A stretch of DNA of 64,000 bases. It comes from Streptomyces sp. SAT1. GTDB taxonomy: Bacteria > Actinomycetota > Actinomycetes > Streptomycetales > Streptomycetaceae. The stretch lies in contig NZ_CP015849.1 in the NCBI RefSeq assembly GCF_001654495.1, positions 248,001 through 312,000 of the forward strand, read 5' to 3'. Shown here piece by piece: positions 34,672 to 43,535 of this stretch (the stretch's first letter is position 1; the number at the start of each line of letters is the position of its first letter). The notes under the pieces are model-generated. The model saw only the letters and a program-made list of their open reading frames with translations. It searched no databases and was not told the DNA's origin. The position numbers and the translations under genes are program-made.

Positions 34672-35505
34672 TCAGGTCCAGTCGGCTTCCCGGCCGCCGC
34701 CGAGCACCCAGGTCAGGGCGCGGAAGCGGCGCAGCGCCTCCGCGGCGTCGGCCGCCTCGAAGCGCAGGGTGCGCGGGCCCGCCGCGGTGACGCCGGCCAG
34801 GGCGCGGGCGCGTTCGGTGAGATAGGGGCTGTCCACGTCGACCTCCACGACATGCGGTGCGGGGCGCGCGGCGGGCGGAGGCGGGGCCTCGGCGAGAGCC
34901 GCCGACGCCGTGGCGCGGATGTCCGCGCCGGTGGCGGCCGGGGTGCGGCAGCGCGCCGCGTGCCGGGAGATCGCCGTCTTGACGGTGACCGTCCGGCAGC
35001 CGGGCGCGTACCGGCGGGCCGCGGCGCAGGTGAGGTCGTCTCCGGTGACCAGGACGACGGGGACGCCCGCCTCGGCGGCCACCAGGGCGTTGAGACGCCC
35101 CTCGTCGGCCGCTTCCCCGTCGACACGTACGGCCAGGACGCTGTGCGAGAGATACGTGTGCGCGAGGACGCCGTCCTCGCCCGCGCCGGTGTGGTAGCCG
35201 ACGAAGGCGACCGCGTCCACGTCGGCACCGAGGCCCTCCATCATGCCGAGCGGCTTGTGCCGGCCCACGATCAGGGTGGCGCGCGGGTCGAGCTCCTCGA
35301 TCAGGATGTTGTCCATGCCGCAGTGGGCGTCGTTGACGACGATCTCGTCGGCTCCCGCGTCCGCGAACCCGGCGACGGCCGCGTTGACGTCACCGGTGAG
35401 CAGCCGGCGGAAGCGTTCGTGGCGCGCGGTGCCCGCGGTCACGTCGGCCGGCAGGACCGTGCCGGTGGCCCCCTCCATGTCGGCGGAGATCAGTACCAGG
35501 GTCAT
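34672..35505 (-). CDS. M55 D-aminopeptidase (DppA-like)
   Basis: A 277-residue zinc peptidase of the DppA family, whose B. subtilis member cleaves D-Ala-D-Ala type D-amino dipeptides. Metal-site segments are SADMEGATG (Asp and Glu, about residues 7-15), VNDAHCGMDNILIEEL (His), and GYHTGAGEDGVLAHTYLSHS (His pair). The start ATG 35505 overlaps the decarboxylase stop (ATGA). Length fits the family. Linked to a PLP enzyme and a permease, it may supply free D- or L-amino acids for uptake or turnover. Confidence 0.88.
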   Translation of the reverse strand: MTLVLISADMEGATGTVLPADVTAGTARHERFRRLLTGDVNAAVAGFADAGADEIVVNDAHCGMDNILIEELDPRATLIVGRHKPLGMMEGLGADVDAVAFVGYHTGAGEDGVLAHTYLSHSVLAVRVDGEAADEGRLNALVAAEAGVPVVLVTGDDLTCAAARRYAPGCRTVTVKTAISRHAARCRTPAATGADIRATASAALAEAPPPPAARPAPHVVEVDVDSPYLTERARALAGVTAAGPRTLRFEAADAAEALRRFRALTWVLGGGREADWT

Positions 35506-36890
35506 GCGGCGGCACCGTCCTCGTGCGCGGCACCGCTCCCCGGGCGGTCGGCGGCCAGCAGTCCGACGAGGGCGTCGGCCTGCGCGGCGCCGCTCTCCTC
35601 GACCACCTCGCGCACGGTCTGCGCCGCCCGGACCAGGGCGAAGCGGATGCGGCCCTCGGCGTCCGCGCGGTAGCCGTGGACGGCGGGCCGCGGCAGCGAG
35701 TTGTAGGAGAAGTGGTTCGAGAAGTAGTACGCGCCGGTGTCGTAGAGCGCCACGATGTCGCCGGGCGCCACGGCCGGGAGTTCGCGCGCCACGGCGGTGA
35801 GGTCCCCCGCGAAGCAGCAGGGGCCCGCGATGTCGACGGTCTCCGTCGCGCCCTGCTTGGGGCGGCCCGCGGCGTCGTACACCCCGGCGCGCAGGGGCCA
35901 GGCGTCGGGCATGAACACGGTGCGCGTGGCGACCTGGGCGCCCGCGTGGGTGACGGCGATACGGCGTCCGCCGGCGGACTTGGTGTACTCGACGAGGGAG
36001 GCGATCGTGCCGTTCTTGGCGAGCAGCGAGCGGCCGAACTCGGTGACCAGGCTGTAGCGGCCGTCGAACAACTCGGGTACGGCCGCGCGCAGTTCGGTGA
36101 CGTAGTCGGCGTAGCCCGGCCGGTCCTCGTCGCTGTCGAAGTCGACGGGCAGGCCGCCGCCGATGTCCAGCGAGGTGATCTGGCGGCGGCCGAGCGCCGT
36201 GTTGATGTGCTCGGCCAGTTCGTGGGCCGCGCGGATGCCCTGGGCGATGAGCGGCAGCGGGCAGCCCTGCGAGCCGACGTGGGCGTGCAGCCGGGTCAGC
36301 CAGGGACGGGCCGCGAAGGCGTCGGCCACGGCCTGGACGGCGCCTTCGTCGCGCAGCGCGACACCGAACTTGGAGGTGCTGGTCGCGGTACTCATCGCAC
36401 CGATGGCACCGGCTCCCACCTGCGGGTTCACTCGCAGTCCGACGGGCCCTCGGGGGGTGCGTCCGGCCAGCAGGGCGTCGACGCGCTCCAGTTCCTGGAA
36501 GTTGTCGACGTTGAAGGCGATGCCCTGGTCGAGCGCGAACCGCAGTTCCCCGACCGTCTTGGCGGGGCTGTCGAAGACCAGCCGGTCGGCGGTGAAGCCG
36601 GCCTCCAGCGCCAGTTCCAGTTCGCCGGGCGAGGCCACCTCGCAGCCCATGCCGGCCCTGGCGAGCAGCCGCAGCACCGGCACGAGGGAACACGCCTTGG
36701 CCGCGAAGGTGTGCTGCACGGCGGCCGGGCCGCGGAAGGCCTCGTGCAGGCGGTCGACGGCGGCCAGGACACCGTCCACGTCCAGCAGGCCGATCAGGGG
36801 CGACCGGGTGTCCAGGAGCCCTTCCTCGACTGCTGCGGCCAGCGCCGCATCGCGCGCCGTACGCCGTCGCCGGGCCGAAGCGGAAGTCAC
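35502..36890 (-). CDS. PLP-dependent decarboxylase-like enzyme (DAP/ornithine decarboxylase fold)
   Basis: A fold-type III PLP enzyme of 462 residues, related to diaminopimelate decarboxylase. The PLP lysine is in HTFAAKACSLVPVLR (about residue 65). LGSQG-type glycine loop HAHVGSQGCPL, ITSLDIGGGLPVD and the C-x(3)-D pair AGPCCFAGDLTA are visible, followed by LYDTGAYYFSNHF. GTG 36890 follows GAGGTG at a spacing of 9; ATG 36911 in frame lacks a site. A Y4yA-like assignment is possible. True substrate unknown; partner M55 peptidase and permease suggest an amino acid with D configuration or a dipeptide product. Confidence 0.8.
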   Translation of the reverse strand: MTSASARRRRTARDAALAAAVEEGLLDTRSPLIGLLDVDGVLAAVDRLHEAFRGPAAVQHTFAAKACSLVPVLRLLARAGMGCEVASPGELELALEAGFTADRLVFDSPAKTVGELRFALDQGIAFNVDNFQELERVDALLAGRTPRGPVGLRVNPQVGAGAIGAMSTATSTSKFGVALRDEGAVQAVADAFAARPWLTRLHAHVGSQGCPLPLIAQGIRAAHELAEHINTALGRRQITSLDIGGGLPVDFDSDEDRPGYADYVTELRAAVPELFDGRYSLVTEFGRSLLAKNGTIASLVEYTKSAGGRRIAVTHAGAQVATRTVFMPDAWPLRAGVYDAAGRPKQGATETVDIAGPCCFAGDLTAVARELPAVAPGDIVALYDTGAYYFSNHFSYNSLPRPAVHGYRADAEGRIRFALVRAAQTVREVVEESGAAQADALVGLLAADRPGSGAAHEDGAAA

Positions 36891-37074
36891 GTTGAACCAC
36901 ACCTCACACATGTGTCGGAAGACGTCTGCCGGAAGCCGCGCGTCGCGGGGCAGGCCGCGGCCGTGCGCCGCGCGTCGCCCCGGTTCACCGGGCGGGCGCC
37001 GGGCCGCACGAACAGCTTCGGGCCCGGTGGCGGCGCTCGTCTTCGTCCGAGACGACCAGGACTCGCTCCCGGGA

Positions 37075-37090
37075 TTGTCCGACCCGACAA
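37075..37090. promoter_or_regulatory. inverted repeat upstream of the decarboxylase operon
   Basis: TTGTCCGACCCGACAA, arms TTGTC/GACAA around 6 bp, 185 bp upstream of the decarboxylase start and just after the PucR gene. Candidate PucR operator. The remaining 36891-37176 shows an ACACATGTGT palindrome at the operon start and nothing else. Confidence 0.5.
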
Positions 37091-37176
37091 GTGGATGATC
37101 ATGGTGGCCGGCCCTCCACCGGCCTCCACCCGCGCCCAGGTCGGCGCCCGCGCCCAGGTCGGCTTCCGCGCCCGGG

Positions 37177-38877
37177 TCAGCCGCCGCGCCGGGCGAGGCG
37201 GAGGCCGAGGCCCGCCAGCAGTCGGCCCACGGGGTCGCCCACGTCGACGCCGAACAGTTCCTGGGCGCGGCGCAGCCGGTAGCGCAGGGTGTTGGGATGC
37301 ACGTTGAGGCTGAGCGCCGCGGCCCGGGTGTCGCCGAAGGCGTCCAGGTAGGCGGCGACCGACTCGCCGTACGCGGAGCCGTGCGTCCGGTCGTGCGCGA
37401 CCATCGCGTGCACCGGCCCGTTCATCTCCTGCCAGGTGGGCTCGACGCTGTCGAGCACCCGGAGCAGGGCGGCCTCGGAGACCACGTCCCGGTGGAGCGC
37501 CGAGGCCGAGGTCCAGGGTCCGGGGGCCGCGGCCGCCCGCTCGCGCAGGACCCGTACCACCAGTTCGGCCGACTCGCGGGAGGCGGGCAGCTCCGACAGG
37601 TCCGCCGCCCGCTGCCCCACCCCGGCGAAGACCACGCTGTGCGGGACGGAGCGTGCGGCGGCGACCATACGGCGCGCGGGGTCGGCCTCGGCTCCCCCGG
37701 CGGCGGGTGTCAGGACGAACAGCCGGCCGCCCGAGCGGGCGCTCACACAGCCCGGCAGGGAGGCGGCGGCCTGGAGGGCGAGCAGATCCAGCACCCGGTG
37801 CCCGGTGGTGTCCGTGGCCGCGGCCGGCGCCCCGGAGGCCGCGGCGGGGCCGGACGGACGGGGACCAGTGGGTCCCCTGGGATCGCGGGTGTCGTACACC
37901 TCGGCGACGAGGACCGTGTACGGCCCGTCGGGTGCCACACCGAGTCCGCGGGCCGCCTGCTGGGCGCCGGGGCGGCCTTCGAGCAGGTCCTTCACCATCT
38001 GCTCGCGGCGTCCGGCCTCCTCCCTGCCCCAGACCTCGTGGTGCACGAGATGCGGTGCGGCGGCCCGTGCCGCGGTCCGCAGCGCCGCCGCCGCGTCCTC
38101 GGCGAGCGGACGCCCGTCGGCGGCGGCCCAGATCGAGCCGAGCACGTCGCCGCCGTGCCGTACGGCGATGGCCAGCCGCTCGGCATAGCGGTCGTCGGCG
38201 GGCAGCCGCACCACGTCGCCGCTGCTCCACAGCGCCTGGAAGAAGCCGCGTTCGCGGAGTTCGGCGACCCGCCAGCGGGGCACCTCCTGGCCGAGGATGG
38301 TGAGCAGGCGCAGCGGGTCCGCCGCGTGCTCCAGCCGGGAGTAGGCCAGCACCCGGGAGCGCGGGTCCTCGATGGTGATGGCACCGCCGACCAGGTCGGC
38401 CACGGTGTTGGCCAGTCCCGCCAGGTCGCCGAGGCGCAGCCCCGCCATCCCGGCCGGGGCGCCGGCGCCGCTGTGCGCCAGGGCGGTACGCAGCCGCCCG
38501 AGCACCTCGGTCCAGTCGGTGCCCGGGGCGCGCAGCAGCAGGGCGGTGCGGCCCCGGGCGGCGGCCGCGGCCAGGGCCGCGGGCGGCCTGCGGGCCCCGG
38601 AGCGCAGTACCACGGCGGTGGCCCCGGCCCGGTCGGCGGCGCGCAGGACGTCCGCCGCCTCCGGGGAGTCGGCCGATGCCCCCGGGGTGAGCAGTACGTG
38701 TCCGGGCGCCGTCCAGTCGTCGTCGCGGTCCTCGCCGACGTCGTGCACCACCACGTCGGCCACCGGGACGTCGGTGCCGAGCGGTGCCGCGACCACGTCG
38801 AGCATCCCGGGCCCGGCCAGGGCGAGGAGGTGGGCCAGCGTCGGACCGCCGGGGTGCGGGGTCGGCTCGGGCTCCAT
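37177..38877 (-). CDS. PucR/CdaR-family transcriptional regulator
   Basis: A 566-residue regulator. The N-terminal PucR domain covers about residues 10-130 (LAHLLALAGPGMLDVVAAPL, DVPVADVVVHDVGEDRDDDW). A GGDEF-related linker follows, and the C-terminal HTH_30 ends the protein (YLDAFGDTRAAALSLNVHPN then TLRYRLRRAQELFGVDVGDP). ATG 38877 is the first start before the domain; the upstream frame is a low-complexity Arg/Ala extension. PucR proteins usually sense a nitrogen metabolite and activate catabolic genes. The operon of decarboxylase, M55 peptidase and permease lies directly downstream on the same strand, making it the likely target. Confidence 0.9.
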   Translation of the reverse strand: MEPEPTPHPGGPTLAHLLALAGPGMLDVVAAPLGTDVPVADVVVHDVGEDRDDDWTAPGHVLLTPGASADSPEAADVLRAADRAGATAVVLRSGARRPPAALAAAAARGRTALLLRAPGTDWTEVLGRLRTALAHSGAGAPAGMAGLRLGDLAGLANTVADLVGGAITIEDPRSRVLAYSRLEHAADPLRLLTILGQEVPRWRVAELRERGFFQALWSSGDVVRLPADDRYAERLAIAVRHGGDVLGSIWAAADGRPLAEDAAAALRTAARAAAPHLVHHEVWGREEAGRREQMVKDLLEGRPGAQQAARGLGVAPDGPYTVLVAEVYDTRDPRGPTGPRPSGPAAASGAPAAATDTTGHRVLDLLALQAAASLPGCVSARSGGRLFVLTPAAGGAEADPARRMVAAARSVPHSVVFAGVGQRAADLSELPASRESAELVVRVLRERAAAAPGPWTSASALHRDVVSEAALLRVLDSVEPTWQEMNGPVHAMVAHDRTHGSAYGESVAAYLDAFGDTRAAALSLNVHPNTLRYRLRRAQELFGVDVGDPVGRLLAGLGLRLARRGG

Positions 38878-39224
38878 CCACCCATTATGTTGCGCGCGCG
38901 AGCGCGGGCGGCTCCCGGAGCGTCGCAGGTGGCGCGGCGCGCGCCCGGCGCGGTCCGCCGGGCGGGTGCGGACCGGCGCGCGAGCGCGGACCGACGAGCA
39001 GGCGCGAACCGGCGTGGGAGGCGTGAGGGCCGGTGTGAGGGGCATGGGGGCCGGTCTGCGGCGGGGCGAGCGCCGGAACACACGCTCGGCGCACGAGCCG
39101 GGCGGCGGCAGTCCGAGGCAGGCCGGGCGGCGGGCCGGGCCGGGTCGGGATCCGGCCGCCTGCGGAGTTTCCGATAATGCTCTGCGAGCGGCCGTGCTCC
39201 CACGGGCGTCGGGAAGGAGCCGAG
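38878..39224. other. intergenic stretch with GC-rich imperfect repeats
   Basis: No gene supported. The DNA is made of short overlapping GCGCGCGAGCGCGG and CGGACCGGCG-type motifs, for example at 38887-38900 and 38979-39000. This gives long spurious frames on both strands. It holds the PucR promoter region on the left and that of the TetR gene (site GGAAGGAG, 39212) on the right. Confidence 0.4.
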
Positions 39225-39836
39225 GTGTCCGACACGTTCAAGCGGCGCGCACCGAGCCGGCGCGGCGCGGGCGGTGCCCTGAAGGAGGAGATCCTGATGG
39301 CCGCGGCCCGGCTGCTGGCCGAGTCGGGCCGGGAGGAGGCGCTGTCGCTGCGCGCGGTCGCACGGGAGGTCGGGATCTCGGCGCCGAGTGTGTATCTGCA
39401 CTTCAAGGACAGGTCGGAGCTGGTGGCGGCGGTGACGCAGCGGGCCTACGACCGGCTCGTCGGGGAGCTGCGGGAGGCCGGGCGGGGCGACGGCGGGCCG
39501 CGTGCGGCCGTACGGGCGATGGCACGGCGGTATTGCGCCTTCGCGGTGGAGAATCCGCGGCGCTACCGGCTGATGTTCGGTGTGGAGCGGGTCGCCGGGC
39601 CGCGCGAGCAGTTGCCCCGGCATCCGGTGTGGCTGGTGCTCGCGGCGTGGGAGGAGGCGCTCGCGGCCTGCCACCGGGCGCGCTCCGCGCAGGTGGACGC
39701 CAAGGAGGACGCCCTGATGCTGTGGGCGGCGCTGCACGGGATCGTGGCCATCGCGATGGCGTTGCCCTACGAGGTCGACACGGACGGGATCGAGCAACGG
39801 GCGGACGCCGTGGTCGATCGCATGGTGGCCGGATAG
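39225..39836 (+). CDS. TetR-family regulator (WHG C-terminal type)
   Basis: A 203-residue repressor. HTH about residues 15-63: GALKEEILMAAARLLAESGR, EEALSLRAVAREVGISAPSV, YLHFKDRSELVAAVTQRAYD. The C-terminal domain (RRYRLMFGVERVAGPREQLP, ALMLWAALHGIVAIAMALPY) is of the WHG type. GTG 39225 follows GGAAGGAG at a spacing of 5. The P450 gene begins 113 bp after its stop with its own good promoter, which contains an imperfect CAACGGCG palindrome, so this protein may control the P450. Confidence 0.9.
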   Translation: MSDTFKRRAPSRRGAGGALKEEILMAAARLLAESGREEALSLRAVAREVGISAPSVYLHFKDRSELVAAVTQRAYDRLVGELREAGRGDGGPRAAVRAMARRYCAFAVENPRRYRLMFGVERVAGPREQLPRHPVWLVLAAWEEALAACHRARSAQVDAKEDALMLWAALHGIVAIAMALPYEVDTDGIEQRADAVVDRMVAG

Positions 39837-39858
39837 CAACGGCGAACGTCCGCCGTCG

Positions 39859-39886
39859 TTGACGTCCCGGACCCCGTCCATATAGT
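39859..39886 (+). promoter_or_regulatory. sigma-HrdB-type promoter of the P450 gene
   Basis: TTGACG (39859-39864), 16-bp spacer, TATAGT (39881-39886), 63 bp upstream of the P450 start. A partial palindrome CAACGGCG..CGTCGTTG overlaps the -35. Confidence 0.7.
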
Positions 39887-39916
39887 TGCCCTGAGCACCT
39901 AACACTGTAAGGAGTG

Positions 39917-39952
39917 ATGGGACCGCTCCCTCTGCCGAGGAGGCAGGTATGA
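39917..39952 (+). CDS. 11-codon upstream reading frame overlapping the P450 start
   Basis: ATG 39917 with the strong site AAGGAG (39909-39914), reading MGPLPLPRRQV, then a TGA that overlaps the P450 ATG (ATGA). The P450 site GAGGAGG lies inside this frame, so ribosomes finishing the short frame could restart at the P450. No other role is visible. Confidence 0.45.
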   Translation: MGPLPLPRRQV

Positions 39953-41178
39953 CCGACACACTGACGGACACGCCGGCCCAGTTGCCCGAACTTCCGATGC
40001 CCCGGGCGTCCGGCTGCCCCTTCGATCCGCCCCCCGCGCTCCGGGGCCTCCAGGCCGGCCGGCCCGTCTCCCGGGTGCGCATCTGGGACGGCAGCAGTCC
40101 GTGGCTGATCACCCGTCACGAGGACGTACGCGCCCTGCTGGGCGATCCGCGCATCAGCGCCGATCCCAGCCTGCCCGGCTATCCGCACCGCACGGCCGGG
40201 CTGAAGGTGCGCGACCAGACCCGGCGCACCTTCATCACCATGGACGACCCCGAACACGCCCGGCTGCGGCGCATGGTGACGGCTCCCTTCGCGATCAGGA
40301 AGGTCGAGGCGCTGCGGCCCTCGATCCAGCAGATCGTCGACGATCTGATCGACGCCCTGCTCGCCGGGCCCAAGCCGGTGGACCTGGTCGAGTCCTTCGC
40401 CCTGCCGCTGCCCAGCCTGGTGATCTGCGAACTGCTCGGCGTCCCCTACGAGAAGCACGACTTCTTCCAGCGCAACACCAGGGTCATCGTGCGCCGCACC
40501 TCCACGGCGGAGGAACTGCTCGCGGCGTCCGAGGCGCTGACCGACTACCTGGACGAGCTGCTGACCGTCAAGCTCGCCGATCCCGGCGACGACCTGCTCT
40601 CCCAGCTCGCGGTGCAGCGGGTGGCCACCGGGGAGATGACGCAGCGTCAGGCGGCCGAGACGGGCGTGCTGTTGCTCGGCGCGGGCCACGAGACCACCGC
40701 GAACATGATCGCGCTGGGCACCCTGGCCCTGCTGCGCAACCCGGACCAGCTGGCCCTGCTCCGCGACACCGACGACCCCAGGACCGTCGCCGGGGCCGTC
40801 GAGGAACTGCTGCGCTATCTCACCATCACCCACTCCGGGCGCCGGCGCGTGGCGGTGGCGGACATCGAGATCGACGGCCAGGTGATCCGCGCGGGCGACG
40901 GTGTGGTCTTCGCCAACGAGATCGCCAACCGGGACCCGGAGGCCTTCCCCGAACCCGACCGGCTCGACCTCACCCGCGACGCCCGCCGCCATGTGGCCTT
41001 CGGGTACGGCGTGCACCAGTGCCTCGGCCAGCCGCTGGCCCGTGTCGAGCTGCAGGTCGTCTACAGCACCCTGTACTCCCGCATCCCCACCCTCGAACTG
41101 GCCACCGACATGGACCGGTTGGAGTTCAAGCACGACGGTCTCGTCTACGGCGTCTACGAACTCCCGGTCACCTGGTAG
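39949..41178 (+). CDS. cytochrome P450, CYP105-like
   Basis: Heme monooxygenase of 409 residues. I-helix oxygen-activation motif GAGHETTANMIALGTLALL (about residue 244), ExxR in EELLRYLTITHSGRRRVAVA, and the heme loop FGYGVHQCLGQPLAR with the axial Cys at about residue 358. N-terminal DPPPALRGLQAGRPVSRVRI and the closing tail match the CYP105 group, which hydroxylates small molecules in streptomycetes. The neighbouring [3Fe-4S] ferredoxin (41208) is its probable electron donor. The location beside an AfsA/HAD/receptor hormone locus suggests it may hydroxylate a butenolide precursor. Confidence 0.93.
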   Translation: MTDTLTDTPAQLPELPMPRASGCPFDPPPALRGLQAGRPVSRVRIWDGSSPWLITRHEDVRALLGDPRISADPSLPGYPHRTAGLKVRDQTRRTFITMDDPEHARLRRMVTAPFAIRKVEALRPSIQQIVDDLIDALLAGPKPVDLVESFALPLPSLVICELLGVPYEKHDFFQRNTRVIVRRTSTAEELLAASEALTDYLDELLTVKLADPGDDLLSQLAVQRVATGEMTQRQAAETGVLLLGAGHETTANMIALGTLALLRNPDQLALLRDTDDPRTVAGAVEELLRYLTITHSGRRRVAVADIEIDGQVIRAGDGVVFANEIANRDPEAFPEPDRLDLTRDARRHVAFGYGVHQCLGQPLARVELQVVYSTLYSRIPTLELATDMDRLEFKHDGLVYGVYELPVTW

Positions 41179-41207
41179 CACACCCCTGCGAACGGAACGA
41201 GAAACCC

Positions 41208-41402
41208 ATGCGTGTGGAAGTGGACCAGCCCAGGTGCGTCGCGTCCGGGCAGTGCGTCCTGATGGCTCCCGAGGTCTTCGACCAGGACGACGACGGCATC
41301 GTGCTGCTGCTGAGCAGCGACCCGGATCCGGTGCACGAGGAAGGGGTGCGCGAGTCCGCGGCGGTCTGCCCGGCCGCCGCGATCCGGCTGCTGGAGAACT
41401 GA
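41208..41402 (+). CDS. [3Fe-4S] ferredoxin (P450 partner)
   Basis: A 64-residue ferredoxin carrying electrons to the P450. The cluster ligands are Cys in CVASGQC (first and second, C-x5-C) and CPAAAI (third). The pattern C-x5-C-x(n)-C-P is that of the streptomycete P450-linked 3Fe-4S type. ATG 41208 is 29 bp after the P450 stop with a moderate site (GAACGAGAAACC). Together they form a two-gene operon ended by the hairpin at 41443. Confidence 0.92.
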   Translation: MRVEVDQPRCVASGQCVLMAPEVFDQDDDGIVLLLSSDPDPVHEEGVRESAAVCPAAAIRLLEN

Positions 41403-41442
41403 GACCGCGCGTACCGTGCCGCGCGGCCCCCATGTGTGCGCA

Positions 41443-41479
41443 CCGGCCCGCCGATGCCGCTGAGGGCACGGCGGGCCGG
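41443..41479. terminator. terminator after the P450-ferredoxin operon
   Basis: CCGGCCCGCC (41443-41452) pairs with GGCGGGCCGG (41470-41479) across a 17-base loop, between the ferredoxin stop and the convergent HAD gene. Confidence 0.65.
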
Positions 41480-41549
41480 GCGGTCCCGAGGGCCTCCGGA
41501 ACCGGGCGGGCGCACGCCGTCGCGTGGTCGCCGCCCGGTGGCCGAAGGC

Positions 41550-42320
41550 TCAGCGCAACACGTCGGCGTCGGTGTCGGGCGGGCCTCCCGGAGGCGGCAC
41601 GCTCGGCTCGAAGGCGGCACCGGAGCGACCGCGTTTCGCGGGCGGAAGCCCGTTCGCCCAGGCCATGAGCTCGGGGTCCTCCAGGTCGCGGACCCACAGC
41701 GAGGACAGGTCGAGGGCGTCCGGGCTGGGGCGGGCGCCGACGCCGACCACGCGCAGTCCGGCCCGCTTGGCCGCCCTGAGACCGTTGACCGAGTCCTCGA
41801 CGGCCAGCGCGTTCTCGCCGTTGGAGCCGAGGCGGCGGACGGCCTCGGCGTAGGTGTCCGGGTACGGCTTGGGCCGGATGGGGCCCTCGGGGACGACCAC
41901 GTGCTCGAAGTGGTGGAGCAGGCCGACCGACTCCAGGCTGAACTCCACGAGATCCGCAGGGCAGTTGCTGGCCACGGCCAGGGGTGCCGTGCGGCTGAGG
42001 ACGGTGACCAGCTCCCGGGCGCCCGACATGGGCGACGGGTCGCGGGCGACCAGGGCGCGGTACGCGGCGAGAAGCTGTTCCGCCAGCTCCTCGGCGCAGT
42101 CCGGTCTGCCGATCACTTCGGCCATGAGTGCTCCGCACTCGGTGTAGTGCAGGCCCTTGCTGCGCTCGGCGAACTCCGGGCCGGGAGCGTGGCCGAAGCC
42201 GCGCAGGACGACGCCACGGGCGCGTTCCCAGTGCCGTTCGGAGTCGACGAGGGTGCCGTCGCAGTCGAAGACGACTGCTTCGGGTGCCCAGTCGGGATCG
42301 AGGGTGTGCTGTTTCGTCAT
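41550..42320 (-). CDS. HAD-family hydrolase (phosphatase-type)
   Basis: A 256-residue haloacid-dehalogenase-type phosphatase. Motif I FDCDGTLVDSERHW (nucleophile Asp, about residue 19), motif II in LAVASNCPADLVEF, motif III Lys in EGPIRPKPYPDTYA and motif IV VEDSVNG. This is the beta-phosphoglucomutase-like subclass with an inserted cap. A Pro-rich tail follows. ATG 42320. In gamma-butyrolactone loci a phosphatase of this family removes the phosphate from the AfsA-derived butenolide phosphate (as SrrP in S. rochei). Its position next to afsA fits that role; not shown by sequence alone. Confidence 0.85.
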   Translation of the reverse strand: MTKQHTLDPDWAPEAVVFDCDGTLVDSERHWERARGVVLRGFGHAPGPEFAERSKGLHYTECGALMAEVIGRPDCAEELAEQLLAAYRALVARDPSPMSGARELVTVLSRTAPLAVASNCPADLVEFSLESVGLLHHFEHVVVPEGPIRPKPYPDTYAEAVRRLGSNGENALAVEDSVNGLRAAKRAGLRVVGVGARPSPDALDLSSLWVRDLEDPELMAWANGLPPAKRGRSGAAFEPSVPPPGGPPDTDADVLR

Positions 42321-42578
42321 GTGCTTCGCCGTTCTTGGCGTGAGGTGCCATGTGGGGGGTGGGGGGCGCCCGTCAGCGGCTCGGACCCGGCCGCTGCGGT
42401 GCTTCGCCGGCCAAAGCGCGAAGCACTGCCGATCACGGCCGGTCGGCAGGCGCGGACAGGCGGGCGGCGCGGACGAGAAGCGCCGTCCTGCTTCCGGAAC
42501 CGGAACATAATGAACGTTACGCTCGACCGGCTCATCTGTAGGCGTTTGCCAGCGCAATACGCACTTGTGGGTGACGCC
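42321..42578. promoter_or_regulatory. gap between HAD and afsA genes
   Basis: 258 bp with no gene. It holds the HAD promoter region on the - strand: CATTAT near 42515 is a reasonable -10. An imperfect palindrome TAATGAACGTTA lies around 42509-42520. A receptor-binding element cannot be proven. Confidence 0.35.
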
Positions 42579-43535
42579 TCACTGGTAACGGAGCACGCCC
42601 CCGGCGGTCACCACGCCGCCCTGGCGGAAGCGGAAGACCGCCGTACGGCCGTACGCGGTGCTCTCCACGGCGGCGGGCGGGGCGTGTTCGGTGAAGTGCG
42701 ACGCGGTCATCCGCCCGCCGAGCGGCCGGACCAGGCGTCCTGCGCTGCGCAGGGCCACGGCCTGCCGCGCCGCCTCCAGCAGGGCCATCCCGGGGACGTG
42801 GTCCGTCTCGTGGTCGAACAGGAACGGGTGACGGAGGTCGGCCGGGTCCACCACCAGGGTGCCGCCGTCCAGCGCGACCAGGGCGTCCGCCTCCGCCGGG
42901 ACGCCGAGCAGGGCCGGCTGGGGCCGCGGGCGGGCGGTGGCCGCGCGGGGCGGCGGGCCCGCGCTCACGGTGCGGACCGTCGCGTACCGTTCGGCCGTCA
43001 GGAAGCGCGCCCCGCCGTCCGCACGTGCGAACACCTGCCCGCCGCTGCGGAAGTCGGCCCGCAGCCGCATCCGGCGCGGGTGGTCGGACCCGGGGGCCCC
43101 GGTCAGCCCGGTGACCGTGACCCGGCAGGTGATCTCGCTGCCGCCGTGGGGCGCCCGCGGCTCACGGTCCGGGTCGATCCGGTACGAGACGTCGTCGATC
43201 AGGAACCTGGCGGCGGCGGGGACGCCGAAGTGGCACCGCGGGATGTAGATGCCGAGCTGGCGCACGGTCTCGACGACCAGCCACGGGCTGTGCCGGCTGT
43301 CGTGCCCGCGCGGGAACGTCGGATGCGAGCGCGGCCACAGCGCGGCGGCGCAGAAGGCCAGGCGGCCGCAGGGCCGTACGTCGGTCAGCAGCACCTCGGC
43401 GACCGAGACACGGTGGACCAGTTCGCGGGGGACGGTGCGCGACCAGCTGGACGGTGTCAGGCACGTCTCACCGGCGCCGCGGCCCTGCGGTCCGTCGGAG
43501 GCACGCGGCGCGTGCGAACTGCGCCCGGAGCCCAT
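42579..43535 (-). CDS. AfsA-type gamma-butyrolactone (A-factor) biosynthesis protein
   Basis: A 318-residue protein with two AfsA hotdog domains, which condense a beta-ketoacyl unit with dihydroxyacetone phosphate in A-factor-like signal synthesis. First repeat: VHRVSVAEVLLTDVRPCGRL, HPTFPRGHDSRHSPWLVVET and VRQLGIYIPRCHFGVPAAAR. Second repeat: HPFLFDHETDHVPGMALLEA. Length equals ScbA/AfsA. The start ATG 43535 has no ribosome site but TAGCAT lies 6 nt upstream, so the mRNA may be leaderless. The adjacent divergent gene encodes the matching receptor. Confidence 0.9.
   Translation of the reverse strand: MGSGRSSHAPRASDGPQGRGAGETCLTPSSWSRTVPRELVHRVSVAEVLLTDVRPCGRLAFCAAALWPRSHPTFPRGHDSRHSPWLVVETVRQLGIYIPRCHFGVPAAARFLIDDVSYRIDPDREPRAPHGGSEITCRVTVTGLTGAPGSDHPRRMRLRADFRSGGQVFARADGGARFLTAERYATVRTVSAGPPPRAATARPRPQPALLGVPAEADALVALDGGTLVVDPADLRHPFLFDHETDHVPGMALLEAARQAVALRSAGRLVRPLGGRMTASHFTEHAPPAAVESTAYGRTAVFRFRQGGVVTAGGVLRYQ

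Noticed and set aside
38887..39070. Possible CRISPR or tandem repeat array
   Set aside because: Repeats are short, irregular GCGCG-type runs without fixed spacing or spacers.
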